NCBI GenBank assembly: GCA_022702705.1
Contig: CM040432.1
Coordinates: forward strand, 48,820,540-48,884,539
Reading direction: 5' to 3'
DNA from: Papilionanthe hookeriana x Papilionanthe teres
Lineage: Eukaryota; Streptophyta; Magnoliopsida; Asparagales; Orchidaceae
Length of the DNA stretch: 64,000 bases
This document shows, piece after piece, positions 46,660 to 58,800 of the stretch (positions within the stretch are counted from its first letter, which is position 1; each line of letters starts with the position of its first letter). A program made the translations under genes and the position numbers. The notes under the pieces were generated by a model. That model had not been told where the DNA came from, searched no databases, and saw nothing but the letters and a program-made list of their open reading frames with translations.

Positions 46660-46939
46660 GCGCTTAGGCGCCGGGATCTGGCGCCTAGGCACCCGACTCC
46701 GTGACCAGGTCTTTCGTACCTCTTCACTTTGGGTCGCACCTCTTCGCGATCCAGACCATTTCCTTGTGTCCAAATACATTGTATCACATGTCCTATATAT
46801 TAGGAATAACTTCCAGTCTTCTAGAAGCTCCAATAACCACTTAACACCGTCAAAATAAATGTCCAAAGTCATCAAGAAAACTTAACAGCATCTGTATCGA
46901 ACTAGCGCTTAGGCGCCGGACTCAAGCGCCTAGGCGCCA
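46660..46939 (-). repeat. Palindrome block ggcgcctaggcgcc in LTR L3
   Basis: Four copies or near-copies: gcgcttaggcgcc (46660-46673), ggcgcctaggcacc (46680-46693), gcgcttaggcgcc (about 46914-46927) and gcgcctaggcgcc (about 46926-46939). They are paired two and two, as in L2. Confidence 0.85.
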
Positions 46940-47134
46940 GGCCAATAATTCCAAAAATTGCTCCATAAGCTCCATTTTTTGCTTCTTTTTGCTCTTTTTT
47001 CCTTCTTTTTCTTTTTTGGACTCTTTTTAATCATCTACATCCAAAAACATGAAAATACCTTTCATTAAAGCATAATATTCTTAAGAATCGAATCATAAAT
47101 AAGGCATAAAAATTGGTATTTTTTAGGTAGATCA

Positions 47135-49251
47135 CTTCTCTCCCTCGGGGCATTTTCCTAGCTCGCTAATCGAACTGTTGTCAAGAGGTAACCCGAAGGC
47201 TTTCATAAGGATATCGTCCCATAATCCCTGTGATAGCTCCTCTTACCACTTGCCATCGTAGCACTCGCTATAAGAAATAATCAATGCTTTAAATCAAGAG
47301 AAAATACGGAAACCGTGATCACTGGTAGCATTCTATTTATGGAGTGCCTGTGCACATAAATTTAGAGAATCTGATTATTAATTATTGATTTCAAGAATTA
47401 AAGCTGTATTTAATGCATTATTTAACTTTCTTCTTTTCACAGTTATTTCTTTCAAAAAATAATAAAATTGGGAACTAGATATGTATGACCAAATCGTGGC
47501 AACACGGATCTCGATGCAATGCTGAGGAATGCAAATAATGAAGTGGGCACTGTCAAGATGTGACAGAACTAGCTAACAAACTAAATCGAATAAACAAGAA
47601 GATTAATGCCAAAGCCAGGAGACCTTCACTGAGCTCTGTTGAGTAGTTCGCCTAATCAGTGGGCCGACCAATGAGGAGGTCGAATGAAAGATACCTGCAA
47701 GATAGGCCGAACGAAAGATACCTTATCATTCTGCGAATGAGGCGAGCAAACCAAAATTCGAGAAGATTCCTTGGGAACGTCCAACCGACGAACCTTCAAT
47801 TCCATCTTCATGTGGTTCAACCGACGAAGCTAACATCGTCAAGTAGACAAAGACTTTTAGGCGAATAAGAAGAATGTCGGCATTAGTTAATAATTGTTTA
47901 TTAGCCTAATTAAATATCCTGTGTAACGACCATGATGCCCCAACATTTTTTTTTACATAGAAAAATGCCCAAAGGTAATTATGTACTCAAGGTATCTCTT
48001 ATACCTATAAATAAAAGACCATTTCATGAAAAAAAGATTCTAGACACTTATTTTTACTATTCATTCTCTTCTCTTTCACTTGTTTTAGATACTTTGTTCT
48101 TTGGGCCCGATTCCACGACACTTTTGGGTTCAACAGCTGTAGATCAAAGCTTCACCCAAAAGTCACATCTCCTAAGAAAGCAAACAGATGCTCACTGCTC
48201 GTCACCTCTTTAATTCATCGGCCTTCCCAAGTTAGCCATCTTCGATCGAGATACCAAGGTACGTATCCCGAAAGGAATCCCTTCTATAATTATTCGCTTA
48301 ACGCTAGGCAACGACAACATTAAGCAATTAAACAATTATCATGCTGTATCAATCAAGCGGTATTTTTTTCAAATCTTTTACTATATCACATCAGGATACG
48401 TACTTTCAAGTTTTTTATTGTATATGAGATACCCTTAAAGCAACGCTGTAGATTTACTGGATATTAGACTTGTATTATACAGCCCCACGAAGAAAATTTT
48501 ACATTGGTTTGATATTGAAATCATCATAACTAGTGGAGGAATCATAATTGGATTTAAATATAGAATAAAAGAGATGGGATGGAATACTAATGAAATAAAA
48601 TTGAATAAAAAAGAGGGAAAATATTCCTGCACATTTATTAAATTTTTATCTGGAGGAATAAATATTTTTCCATGAACAACTAAATATTTATAGCAACTTT
48701 ATTAAACCACACAAAATATTAATTTTGCATGTCCCGTCTTGTTTTGTAATAACTCATAAGTCGTGTCAGTGACAAATTTTATTAATTATATTATTATGAT
48801 CTTCGTTATCATTTGTGCCAGAGAGGGAGGCTCTATTCAAATTCCCTCCTCAGGCCAATGAGAATGGAATCTTAATTACAAATTAGATAAAACAAATAAT
48901 GATTTAAGGATATTTTCTCCTGATTAACGATTACATAAAAACATACTCCACCACTAAAAAAAAAAAAAGATTAGCAATATTAATCTAAAACATTAAAAAG
49001 TTTGGTCAAGTGAGGGATGGGATTGAGGATACGTACATTCATACAAAGAAGAATATTACCCTCATCATGATCAATGTCTAAATCAGCTCAATCCCCACGG
49101 CAAGCAGTGCGTATCTTGACAGCCTCCATTATTTGAGGAATAGTGTGTCCAACTCTCTTTCAAATCCACTACATAAATCCACCAATGTGTAGCAGTTGAG
49201 CATTCCAAGCTTACTTAGCAATTCAACTTGTTACTTTACAAGTTCCATAAT
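47135..49251. other. Intergenic region upstream of the cysteine protease gene; possible solo-LTR-like part
   Basis: No convincing gene. The stretch 47460-47880 has short frames rich in Arg (for example MRRSNERYLQDRPNERYL, from 47659) built on a small internal repeat, not a known domain. From about 47918 a TG-starting, T-rich stretch holds a TATA-like tataaataaa at 48006-48015 followed by a leader-like sequence to about 48290. It could be a degraded solo LTR or a promoter remnant. An A-run near 48955-48970 is unexplained. The last 150 bases before 49252 should hold the protease gene's promoter; ctacataaatcc near 49169 is a weak TATA candidate. Confidence 0.3.
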
Positions 49252-50357
49252 ATGGCTCTCAGAATTAAAGGCCTGCTTCTTTTTGTGATTGCCTCCGGGG
49301 CTCTGGCCTTTGCAGTGTCGGCTTCTCGTATCCTTCCTGTGGAGATGTCGATCGCTGAGCAGCATGAAGAGTGGATGGCGAAGCATGGGAGGGTGTACAG
49401 TGATGCCACGGAGAAGGCGCGACGGCTTGAAATCTTTAAAGCCAACATGGAGCTCATAGAGAGCTTCAATGCTGGCAACCACAAGTTTCGGCTGGGAGCC
49501 AATCGCTTCGCTGATTTGACCAACCAGGAATTTAGAAAATTGTACACTGGATATAAGGGCTCCAGTTCGACTCGTACTGCTCCGACAAATTTCAGGTATG
49601 CCAATCTATCAGCAGCAAACTCCCTGGATTGGAGGAAACAAGGGGTCGTCACTCCGGTCAAGGACCAAGGTCAATGCGGTGAGCGACAAATTTGAATTTA
49701 TTTTTATATTTTATTTCGCGGTGACAATCAAGTAACATATAAAATTTGATTTTCTCGAGTCTAGGTGCCTGCTGGGCATTCTCGGTCGTAGTGGCGACGG
49801 AGAGCATTAACAAAATCATAAACGGTAAGTTGGTCTCACTCTCGGAACAGGAGCTAGTCGACTGCGACGTGTACGGCGAGGACCAGGGCTGCAGCGGCGG
49901 GCTTATGGACGACGCCTTCAAGTTCATCATTAAGAACAACGGCCTCACTAGCGAAGCCAACTACCCCTACAAATCCACAGACGGCTCCTGCAATACCAAG
50001 AAGGCGTCGAGCAGCGCTGTCAAAATCTCTAGCTTCGAAGACGTTCCGTCCAATAACGAGGCCGCGCTGCTTAAGGCGGTGACCGGACAACCTGTCTCAG
50101 TTGCTATCGACGGCGGTGACTTTACTTTCCAACTCTACAGTGGCGGCGTCTTCACTGGTCCCTGCGGCACCGACCTTGACCACGGCGTTGCCGCCATCGG
50201 CTATGGGACTGATAAGGACGGGACGAAGTACTGGCTGGTGAAGAACTCATGGGGCACTAGCTGGGGGGAGAATGGGTATATGAGGATCGAAAGAGATGTG
50301 TCTGCGGCGGAAGGACTCTGCGGCATTGCCATGCAGGCATCCTACCCTACTATTTGA
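49252..50357 (+). CDS. Papain-like cysteine protease, SAG39-type, two exons (49252-49678, 49765-50357)
   Basis: This C1A peptidase of 339 residues is secreted or vacuolar and is likely linked to senescence or protein turnover, as its family is. Start ATG 49252 (MALRIKGLL) opens a signal peptide of about 24 residues. The prodomain has an ERFNIN-type motif ([20 protein letters not shown]) and the GANRFADLT segment. The mature part begins near SLDWRKQG. The catalytic Cys145 is in QCGACWAF, with Ala where Cys or Ser is common, His282 in [11 protein letters not shown] and Asn303 in [20 protein letters not shown] and [10 protein letters not shown] fit the SAG39 group. No granulin domain or KDEL tail. 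Exon 1 ends tgcg before gtgagc and exon 2 begins after tctag, a phase-1 intron of 86 bases at the Cys site. One N-glycosylation site (NLS). High GC contrasts with the AT-rich neighbourhood. All reading frames are intact. Confidence 0.95.
49679..49764 (+). other. Intron of the cysteine protease gene
   Basis: gtgagc at the start and tctag at the end, AT-rich between. Joining gives an uninterrupted QCGACWAF, so both splice sites are fixed by the protein. Confidence 0.93.
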
Positions 50358-50897
50358 TGTATATTGCCTTAGCTGCTAGTTTTACTCAATGGTCCATAAG
50401 TATCTCATGTGTAATAGTTCTGCATGTCTGTCTGTATAATTATTTGCTTGCTCTGTATTTATGTATATGCTGCTTTGTGCGTTAATTAATATGACTATTG
50501 TTTATAAATACTGCTATTGCTACATGTGTGGGCGGGAAGGTTAGTTTTTATATGATGTGTATTTCAGCCGGTTGATAAATATGATGAATTTTTTTGAAAA
50601 AAATAAATCAATAATATTATACACACACACAAAAAGGAATTTAATAATTTCCGGCGGGTTAAAAGCCAACTTGACTTCGCCAAAAGTTCTTTACTGGGTT
50701 ATTGACGTACTCAACTTCAGAAGTTGGGTTCTTTTGACTCTCGAGCCACAATTTTTTAATTTTATCTTCCATGGCAGTCAGTTGAGCACACTGCACATAC
50801 TGTTGTCATCCGAGCTTCTATGTATCTAGGAAGTATATCGAGACCAACCCGTTGATCAAATGAGCTTCCTCTCAAGAGAAATAATGTCAGGAATCAT
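50358..50897 (+). other. 3' flank of the cysteine protease gene
   Basis: T-rich sequence with ttaattaatatg and tttataaatact near 50485-50510, plausible for plant polyadenylation control, but no exact cleavage site can be given. The short frame at 50557-50829 shows no known domain. Confidence 0.3.
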
Positions 50898-51005
50898 AAG
50901 CCTGCGAACCAAAACCTTCTATTTCTCATTTTTTCTTCCTTTCAAAAGCAGGTCTTCATATGTCAAATTTTATTTGACCAAACTAAACAGTTGAATTTCT
51001 TGCAC
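50898..51005 (+). repeat. Direct repeat pair 1, left copy
   Basis: The segment beginning cctgcgaaccaaaaccttct recurs with moderate changes at 52596-52704 (cctgcaaaccaaaggcttct). The shared core includes tttcttcctttcaaaagca and aaattttatttgaccaaact. Confidence 0.85.
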
Positions 51006-51454
51006 ATAGTTCTCATGATCCAATCACACGAGAACCTTGATGTTTTGGATCCGTGTTTCCATGTTCCTTATTTTCTATAAGGCCAACGTCCTATGTTTAG
51101 CTCCCGACATCTTTTCTTTCGAAGTGTAACACCAACGTTTAGCTTTTTGGCCGTTTCATCTATATTTTTTTGTTCTGCATTATTCACTTTTGTTAATGAT
51201 GCATCATCGCTCTCCGAAAATCCCAATATTTCCTCATCAAATAGTTCAAAATCATCTACAATATTAAAAAGAAAAAAATTAATGACCTCTCAAAATTAAA
51301 ACAACAAATAAGGAATGCAACTTTTACAAATATTTTGATTTACTAGTTTACTTATTGTACATAGCTCTCAACAACTTTTGATAATGATATATTTTATTAG
51401 GTGCAATGGTTTTTACTTCTTCTTCAAATAAGAAATCTAAATTTAACTTCCAAT

Positions 51455-51575
51455 ATGGAGCTTCACTGCATCACAACACAATATACGTAAGAAAATAACA
51501 ATGATTTTACAATATTGACAACATTCTGAGCAGATAAACTCACTTTGATACCAATATAGTCGAGAGACATCCCCC
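51455..51575. repeat. Direct repeat pair 2, left copy
   Basis: gcttcactgcatcacaa to agtcgagagaca matches 52150-52255 (acttcactgcatcacca to tcgtcgagagacc). On the - strand both keep a gtgag/gtaag donor-like and a gatgcag acceptor-like sequence about 74 bases apart. Confidence 0.75.
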
Positions 51576-51639
51576 GCGGGAAAAAGTGTAGTGCTGCATA
51601 AAGCAAAATATTTTTTCAAAAAAAAGACGAAACACCAAA

Positions 51640-52110
51640 GCAAACACACTGTACTAACACAGCAATGAAAAAACAAAAAATAACAGCAGCAATAACAACA
51701 TTCAAAAACCGCACAATAACAAATGAAAACACCAGCAATGCCACTCACTGGTAAATTAATGACAATAACAAGGGAATACGACCAGAGTTAATCAGAAATA
51801 ACACCACAATAACGCCAGAATAAATCCAAAAAAATATAAAATAACACAACAATAACACAAAAAAAAGCAGCAATAACACTGCTTTAACAACGTTCTATAC
51901 TGCAACAATAACACCTGAAAACACCTGCACTGCCACTTCTTCATAAATTACAGACAATTACACCGCAATATGACCAGAATAAATTTGCTAAATAATACCA
52001 CGAAGAAACCCTAAATCCTACACAACCGAAAACAATGCCACTGCTTCATAAATTACATGAACAAAATACCACGAGGATAATCACCAAAAAAAGCAAAGAG
52101 TTTAAAACAC
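51640..52110. repeat. Degenerate caataacac-type repeats
   Basis: Words like caataacaac, aataacacca and gaaaacacc recur irregularly, with larger similar blocks near 51700, 51910 and 52030 (caatgccactc, actgccactt, caatgccactg). This looks like an old tandem array. Confidence 0.5.
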
Positions 52111-52157
52111 CATACGAGTTCAATAAAACCAGCATGATGAGAGAACAAGGAACTTCA

Positions 52158-52300
52158 CTGCATCACCATACAAAATACGTAAAAAATAACAATGGCTTTG
52201 AGATATTAGAAACATTCTGAGATAAACTTACTTTCATACCCATGTCGTCGAGAGACCAATCCATCTCAGCTGCTCGAAACTCCGTCCTGCTAAACGCCAT
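52158..52300 (-). other. Possible first exon and intron of an unrecognised gene fragment
   Basis: On the - strand ATG 52300 opens 23 codons (MAFSRTEFRAAEMDWSLDDM and three more) to 52232, followed by gtaagtt; gatgcag at 52164-52158 could be the acceptor. Frame 0 hits a stop immediately after, so a standard product is not supported. Upstream (on the - strand) is a GC-rich stretch with a telo-box-like aaaccctaaa at 52373-52382 and a CCAAT-like box. The same intron-like piece is duplicated at 51455-51575. It could be the remains of a host promoter and first exon. Confidence 0.25.
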
Positions 52301-52595
52301 GGTTTCTCGCTTGATTCATCTTCGAAATCCATCTTGAGTTGGTTGACACAGCTACACCCTCTCAGATAGCCCAAACCCTAAAATGGGGGTAATGGTTCTT
52401 TCGCATCATCTAGCAGGAATGCGTAGGATACCATAAATCCAATTTATGACGCCGAAAAGACACTTGGGAGGGCCGGGTCGGGAGTAAAAGCAGCGTTTTT
52501 TATTATTTTGCGTCGTGGGACCCGTTTTTCCACGGGGCGTTCGCTGATTGGTGTCCGGACGCAATTCTGCGTTCGCTATCTGGGCGGAATAATTT

Positions 52596-52704
52596 GCCTG
52601 CAAACCAAAGGCTTCTATTTCTCATATTTTCTTCCTTTCAAAAGCATGTCTCCAAATGCCAAATTTTATTTGACCAAACTACCCAGCTGAATTTCTTGCA
52701 TCTA
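52596..52704 (+). repeat. Direct repeat pair 1, right copy
   Basis: Partner of 50898-51005. The two copies bracket a 1.6-kb stretch holding the repeats and the possible exon described at 51455-52300. Confidence 0.85.
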
Positions 52705-53314
<610 letters not shown>

Positions 53315-53395
53315 GTCGGCATATTTTTAGGTTATGTGTTTTGAAAGGGGTCGCCTACTCGAAGTTGTCGGCGAATTTTTTAGATTTTAAATTTA

Positions 53396-53464
<69 letters not shown>

Positions 53465-53548
53465 AGAAAGTAGTATTTAATTTTGAAAATAATTTTGAGT
53501 TTGAAAATTTTAAGATATGAAATCAAACTGATCTCACATCCCAAATAC

Positions 53549-53556
53549 TTTATATA
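53549..53556 (-). promoter_or_regulatory. TATA-like box near LTR end of element B
   Basis: On the - strand gctcgtttatataaagtatt, the counterpart of the boxes at 2543 and 23110. Confidence 0.4.
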
Positions 53557-55679
53557 AACGAGCACCGCACCACAAACCGTATATCTATCCTGAAGAATAG
53601 ACACACTGCTTGATGATGGGGCTTGGTTAAATAAACTAGAAGATTTGTGACATCTCGTTTGGTCCGCGAACCAACTTTATAAGCCGACGAGTTCCCTCGC
53701 TCAATATAAAGAAATTAAGCGGGGTTTATATTACACAGGTTCTTAAAGTTCCCTATAAGGGCAAGCCCATATAGTTAATTACATCTTAAATGACGGGAAT
53801 CATTTAAGAAAACTCTCGATAAAGATCAGTGGTTTTGCTCTCAAGAATTTCAAAGTTTAAAGTTTTCAAAGGATTGAGTTTTGGAAATTTCAAAAGGGAT
53901 TAGCTCAAATTTGGAACAGTTGTTTTGAGTATCCAATGGAAAGAAAAGTAGAAGCTGAGGATCCAAGAGGAATCTTGGCAACTTCTCAAACTATCCTATT
54001 GTTTGGCTTCAATTTGGGAGTTTATTTGATGTTATAATCCTGCCAATTTTAATTAGTTAGGATTTATATTTGTATGACATAATCATACAAATAACCTCAA
54101 AGATGTGGGGTTTATGTTGTACCAAACAACCACCTCGGAGTCCTAAGACCAGTTAGGGCTTAATTTACATGAAATGATCATGCAAATGCCTAACGAAGAG
54201 TTGAGGATTTATGTTGCACTAGGCAAACTACCTCGAAGTCCTATGGCTTGGTTATTTAATTCTAAGAAAGGTTTAGCTGGTGTAGATCCGAGTTTTGCTG
54301 AAGTAGATGGCCATGCTGCCCACTATGCTCCGAGCTCCTTGTTATTGCAGAGGTTTAGTTTTAGAAGGTGAAAATCAAGAGATGAGAGAAGTGTTTCGGT
54401 TTAGAAATCTTAAAGTCCAAATATTTTTAATATTTTAATTAAAACAAATCTTAAAGTTATTTAAACAAAACCGATTAAGATCCCACGGTTCCGTCATCCC
54501 GGTACCGTTATTTTCATCGAATTCACTTAGTCCAGATGAGATTGCTAAACTCAACTGATGAGTTCCACACTTTCATTTAGACCGTGGGAAATCCCGTTAG
54601 CAACACGTGGGTTACATCATCCGAGGTATTCCCGATCATTCAACGAGACGTTTTAATTTAGTTGGAATTGTAGTTTTGTTGTTCTGTTTGTGATTAAATT
54701 TTGAGTTATTTTATATTTTGGAATGTTGTGGCGGTGAATTTTATCTTGTGGTGACTTTTAATTTAGTTTTGGGTTTCAGTTTTGTGACTATCCTAAAGGT
54801 TTCAGTTTTCATGCAACAATCTTGTTTAACATGCAAGAAAAAGTATAGTGTAGTGCTTGTAAGTAAATTGCAATAAAATAAAAGCGTACCTGGAGGGTCT
54901 TCCCGTCAACCTAAGCTGCACTTAAAACACATGTTAAGGCATTTAAATATTTCAACAAGTACCTAGGTAAAGCTAAGGGAAGGTTCTGGTTGTCTACCAA
55001 GATCATAATCCTATAACTAGTCATTTCCTATGACGTCTAGGTTCTTGTGTTTTGTTTATGAATGATGTTCTTCACCAAAGAACAATTAAGTTCAATTGTT
55101 CTTCTAAAACATCTCATCATATTGAGAAAGTGCTTAGGACGAGTCCTAAACATTTTCTCAATACTTCCGAGATTATTTTGAGTCCAAGTAAATTTAGTTG
55201 CACAGGTGAATTAATCATCCAGGAGTTTAGTTAAGCTTTGTCTCTTGCTCAGTGAACTTGGGCATTTGATTACCCGATGAATGAAGTGACATCTCACTTA
55301 ATACTCCATTTAAGAGTTATAATAATTAAAGCCTTTAGGGGCAAGTTGGTTTGTTGAGAATTTTAGTCATTCTTAATTTGAAATTTGAGTTAATGGTTTA
55401 AAGTGATTTAGTTTAATTATGAGGTTTTAATTAATAATTTTAAGTTTGGAATAGTGTTCAAATTATTTTCGGTTTAAATCTTTATACTTAAGTGATCTTA
55501 ATATTTTAAATTAATCTTTGGTGTTTCATATTCACTTAGATTATTCATATATCTTAATGATTTGGTTTAGGTTAATTATGATATTTTAGGTTAATCTTGA
55601 TTAGTTTGATTTTTTATATTCTTAATTATGAAGTGTCTTAATATTTCAAATTTGTTTTACTTTTATTATTGAGTGATGT

Positions 55680-55860
55680 TAATTTAATATAATTTAAATT
55701 TAATTTAATTGAATTTAACTTAATTTAATTTAATTTAATTTCAATATTTTAAATTTAATTTAATTTAATTGTTAAAATATTAATTTAATTTAATTTTTAT
55801 TTAATTTAATTTAATTTAATTTTAATTTTATTTAATTTAATTGTTAAACCACTTAATATT
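55680..55860. repeat. Degenerate (aattt)n tract in LTR of element B
   Basis: Reverse-complement counterpart of the tracts in element A's LTRs. Confidence 0.8.
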
Positions 55861-58800
55861 TTGAGCTTTCCTTTAATTTAAGGGTTATGTTTTTTTTAAT
55901 TTTTAATTTACTTAGTTTGGATTATCATTTTAATCTTAATTAAGAGTTAAATATTATTGAAGTGATTTATTTAGGGATTTTTTTATTAAAGAATTAATAT
56001 CTTCTCAAGTTATATCCATATTTTTAATAATTCAAATTTTCATTAATCTTCCAAAATTTAAATTGTTTAAATAATTAAAGTTTCATTTTTGGTTTATTAA
56101 AAGTGATTTATAGGTTCCTACCCTCTTAATTTCCCAAAGTTTCAATCATCCAAGAAAGATAAAATCAAATATTTTACCCTCCATTTTAATTAAACCTAAA
56201 ATTTTAATAAAGGGGTTTAAATTCTTTAATTACCTTTATGCCCTTTTAGGCTTATTTATTTCATAACTCACTAAATTGAGTTCAAATGAACTTAAAATTT
56301 TTATGTCACCTCACTCACATGTCAATTAAGACATTAGAGGAGAAAATGTGATCTTTCTGAATTTAATTTATTTATATAATTATTTTTAGTGAAAAATATG
56401 GGATTTCAAGGAAAATTCAACAACATGACCAAAGTAAGGTTTCTGTCCTTAAGAAAATTATGGAATGTTTCTAATGACTAGAGGACCACTTGGACCAATT
56501 TTGGTGATTTTCTAACTTATATTTTATTTATTATAATTATTTTGAGTTTTGGAGTGTTAATTAATTATAAAATAAAATTAAATTTGAAAAATGGATTTTA
56601 TATTTTTCTTAAACCTCTCTGACCTCAAGGAGTTTAGAGAAACAAATTTTACAATTTTTTAATTTTTTTTTTATTTATTGGAATTAATTTAGTGAAAAGG
56701 TTGGAAAAATACATTTTTTAATATTAAAAATTGTTTTGAGCCTTTAGAATTCAATATCTTAACTTAGAGACTTAGGAAAAATATTTGGTTGGTGTCTAAG
56801 TGATTAGGAGTTAAAATGTGACATTTTTATGATTTTTATTATTTTGTGATTTTTATTATTTTTTAATTATTTAAATATCAAAAATATCATTAAAAATGAA
56901 ATTTTTTAGAAAATTCTAATTTTAATTTTTATAGACTCCTCTAATATCAGAGAGCCCACATAACCAATTTGATGAATTTTTGAAACGTATTTTTGGAGTT
57001 ATAAATTTTTAAAGTTTAATTTTGATCATGTGGCTTAATTAATTCATTTAGTGGGGCTAATCATTTCCAATTGACTTCAAATTTTTATGTAAGGTTCTCT
57101 GTATCCTAAAGATCAATAGAGAATTGATTTCAAGTTATTTTGATGTGTGGTTAACCCTAATTAATTAAAATTCAATTTTGGGTATTTAGACTAATTAGGG
57201 TAATTCTTAATGAATTAAGCCTAACCATAATTATCCTAGGGTCCTCTAGTCTTAAAAAACTTCCCCAAATTTTTCTAGAATTTATTAAGCAATATGCTAA
57301 TTATTGGAATTAAAATACCAAAACAGTAACATAAACTTGAAAAATACATAACTTACCATAGAGATAGCCTTTGACCTTGAAATATTCAGGAAATGTTTCC
57401 AAGATCAGAGGCTTCAAAAGCCCTATGGTTTCATGTCATGGTGAATTATGTATGCAAATGGAGAATCAAAATACTCAAAATAGTAAATAATTAATTAATA
57501 ATAAAATACTCATCAAATTAACCCAATTCTTTTTCCACATTGTTCTCCTCTATTCACTGAGTAAGAAGGTATTTTTAGTTTATTTTTGTGATTTTTCTAT
57601 GAAAAGTTATGATTTTTTGAAGTTTATGTTAAAAAATAAATCAGAAATCCAATTTCCCTCTCAAACTCTCGCTATCAAGGGGGGCCACGTGTCGCTCCGT
57701 GATTGGCTGGCGCGTTTCTGCTTATGGATGAAGCTCCCGTCAGACTGCATCTCGGCTGTCCGTGCGATACACATGTGATCGGACGGCTACTGCTCCTCTT
57801 TCCTAGTTCTATTCACCCAAAACCGTCTACCTTCAAACCTTGATTTCTCACTCGTTCCTCAACGAAAATGAGTGAATTTTTTTTTTAAATGATCGTCTAA
57901 TCGAGTAGCACACATCTATACAGTGATGATATACTTAAAGCATGTGAGTATTTACAGAAATTTAAAATAAGCTCGGTTGGAGGAGAAAAAATTTGATACC
58001 TTTGTCCAAGAGGTGAGGCCTCAATTGGAAATGGTTGGATTGAGCTTAGGAGTGCTTGGAGAAGCTTTGGGAACAATTTGGCAGAGTTTCCCTAAGGTAA
58101 TCTTTTGCATCTCTTCTCTTTGGCCATGAATGGAGCTTAAATAGAGGAGTTTAAGTTCAAATTGGTCAAAGCATGAGGTTGGGCTTGGTTCACCTTTCCA
58201 TGGTCTGATTTGGGCTGAGAAAAGCTCCTCGATTTAGCTTGATTAGTGGGGAGAAGTCACAATCCAAGTACAATTAGGCTTAAGCATGGGTTAGGGGAGA
58301 CATGGGAGTGCTTAATTACTTTAAGGTAATCAAGAAAGAGGCTCCTCCTCTTGCCCAATATGGTATGGTCACATGAACACCACTCACATGGCTTGCATGG
58401 GGCTTAAAGATGGCTTCATGGCTAGCCTATGGCTTGTCCATAGCTTGGTCAATTTTCATGAAAAAAGGTTCTTTGGAATTTTTTGAAAACTTTAGATTTT
58501 TTGATTGGTTTTGTCATGATGCTATTTTTTTTTAATCAAAATGATGGGTTTTGGACATAGGGGTGATTTAAATCATAGTGAATGATGAGGGAAAATTTCA
58601 TGTGGGCTTTGGAATGAAATTTGGGCATTTGAATTTGTTGGAAGTGGGCTTTTAAAAATGTTAAAGGAGGTGGGCTTTTAGGTTTGAAAACAAATTGGTA
58701 GATGGAAATTTTGTAAAAGATTTGGTCAAAAAATATTGGGTTTAGTTTAGGGATGTGTCATGAGTGATTTGGAACAAATTTGAAGTGATTTTGAATTGAA

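Larger units (their letters stand above)
45217..47134 (-). repeat. 5' LTR of the large (-) Athila element (L3)
   Basis: On the - strand it starts tgatctacct at 47134 and ends acatca at 45217, or, more likely originally, at about 45311 (gcgcatca). The middle matches L2 at 29141-30903. It includes a (TA)n run at 45508-45580, a C11/G11 homopolymer at 46526-46536 and the palindrome block at 46660-46939. Sequence beyond 47134 is unrelated to Athila internal DNA, so this is a true outer end. Confidence 0.85.

Noticed and set aside
47659..47868. 69-codon Arg-rich frame as a gene
   Set aside because: Built on a small internal repeat (NERYL twice), with no start context, homologous copy or domain.
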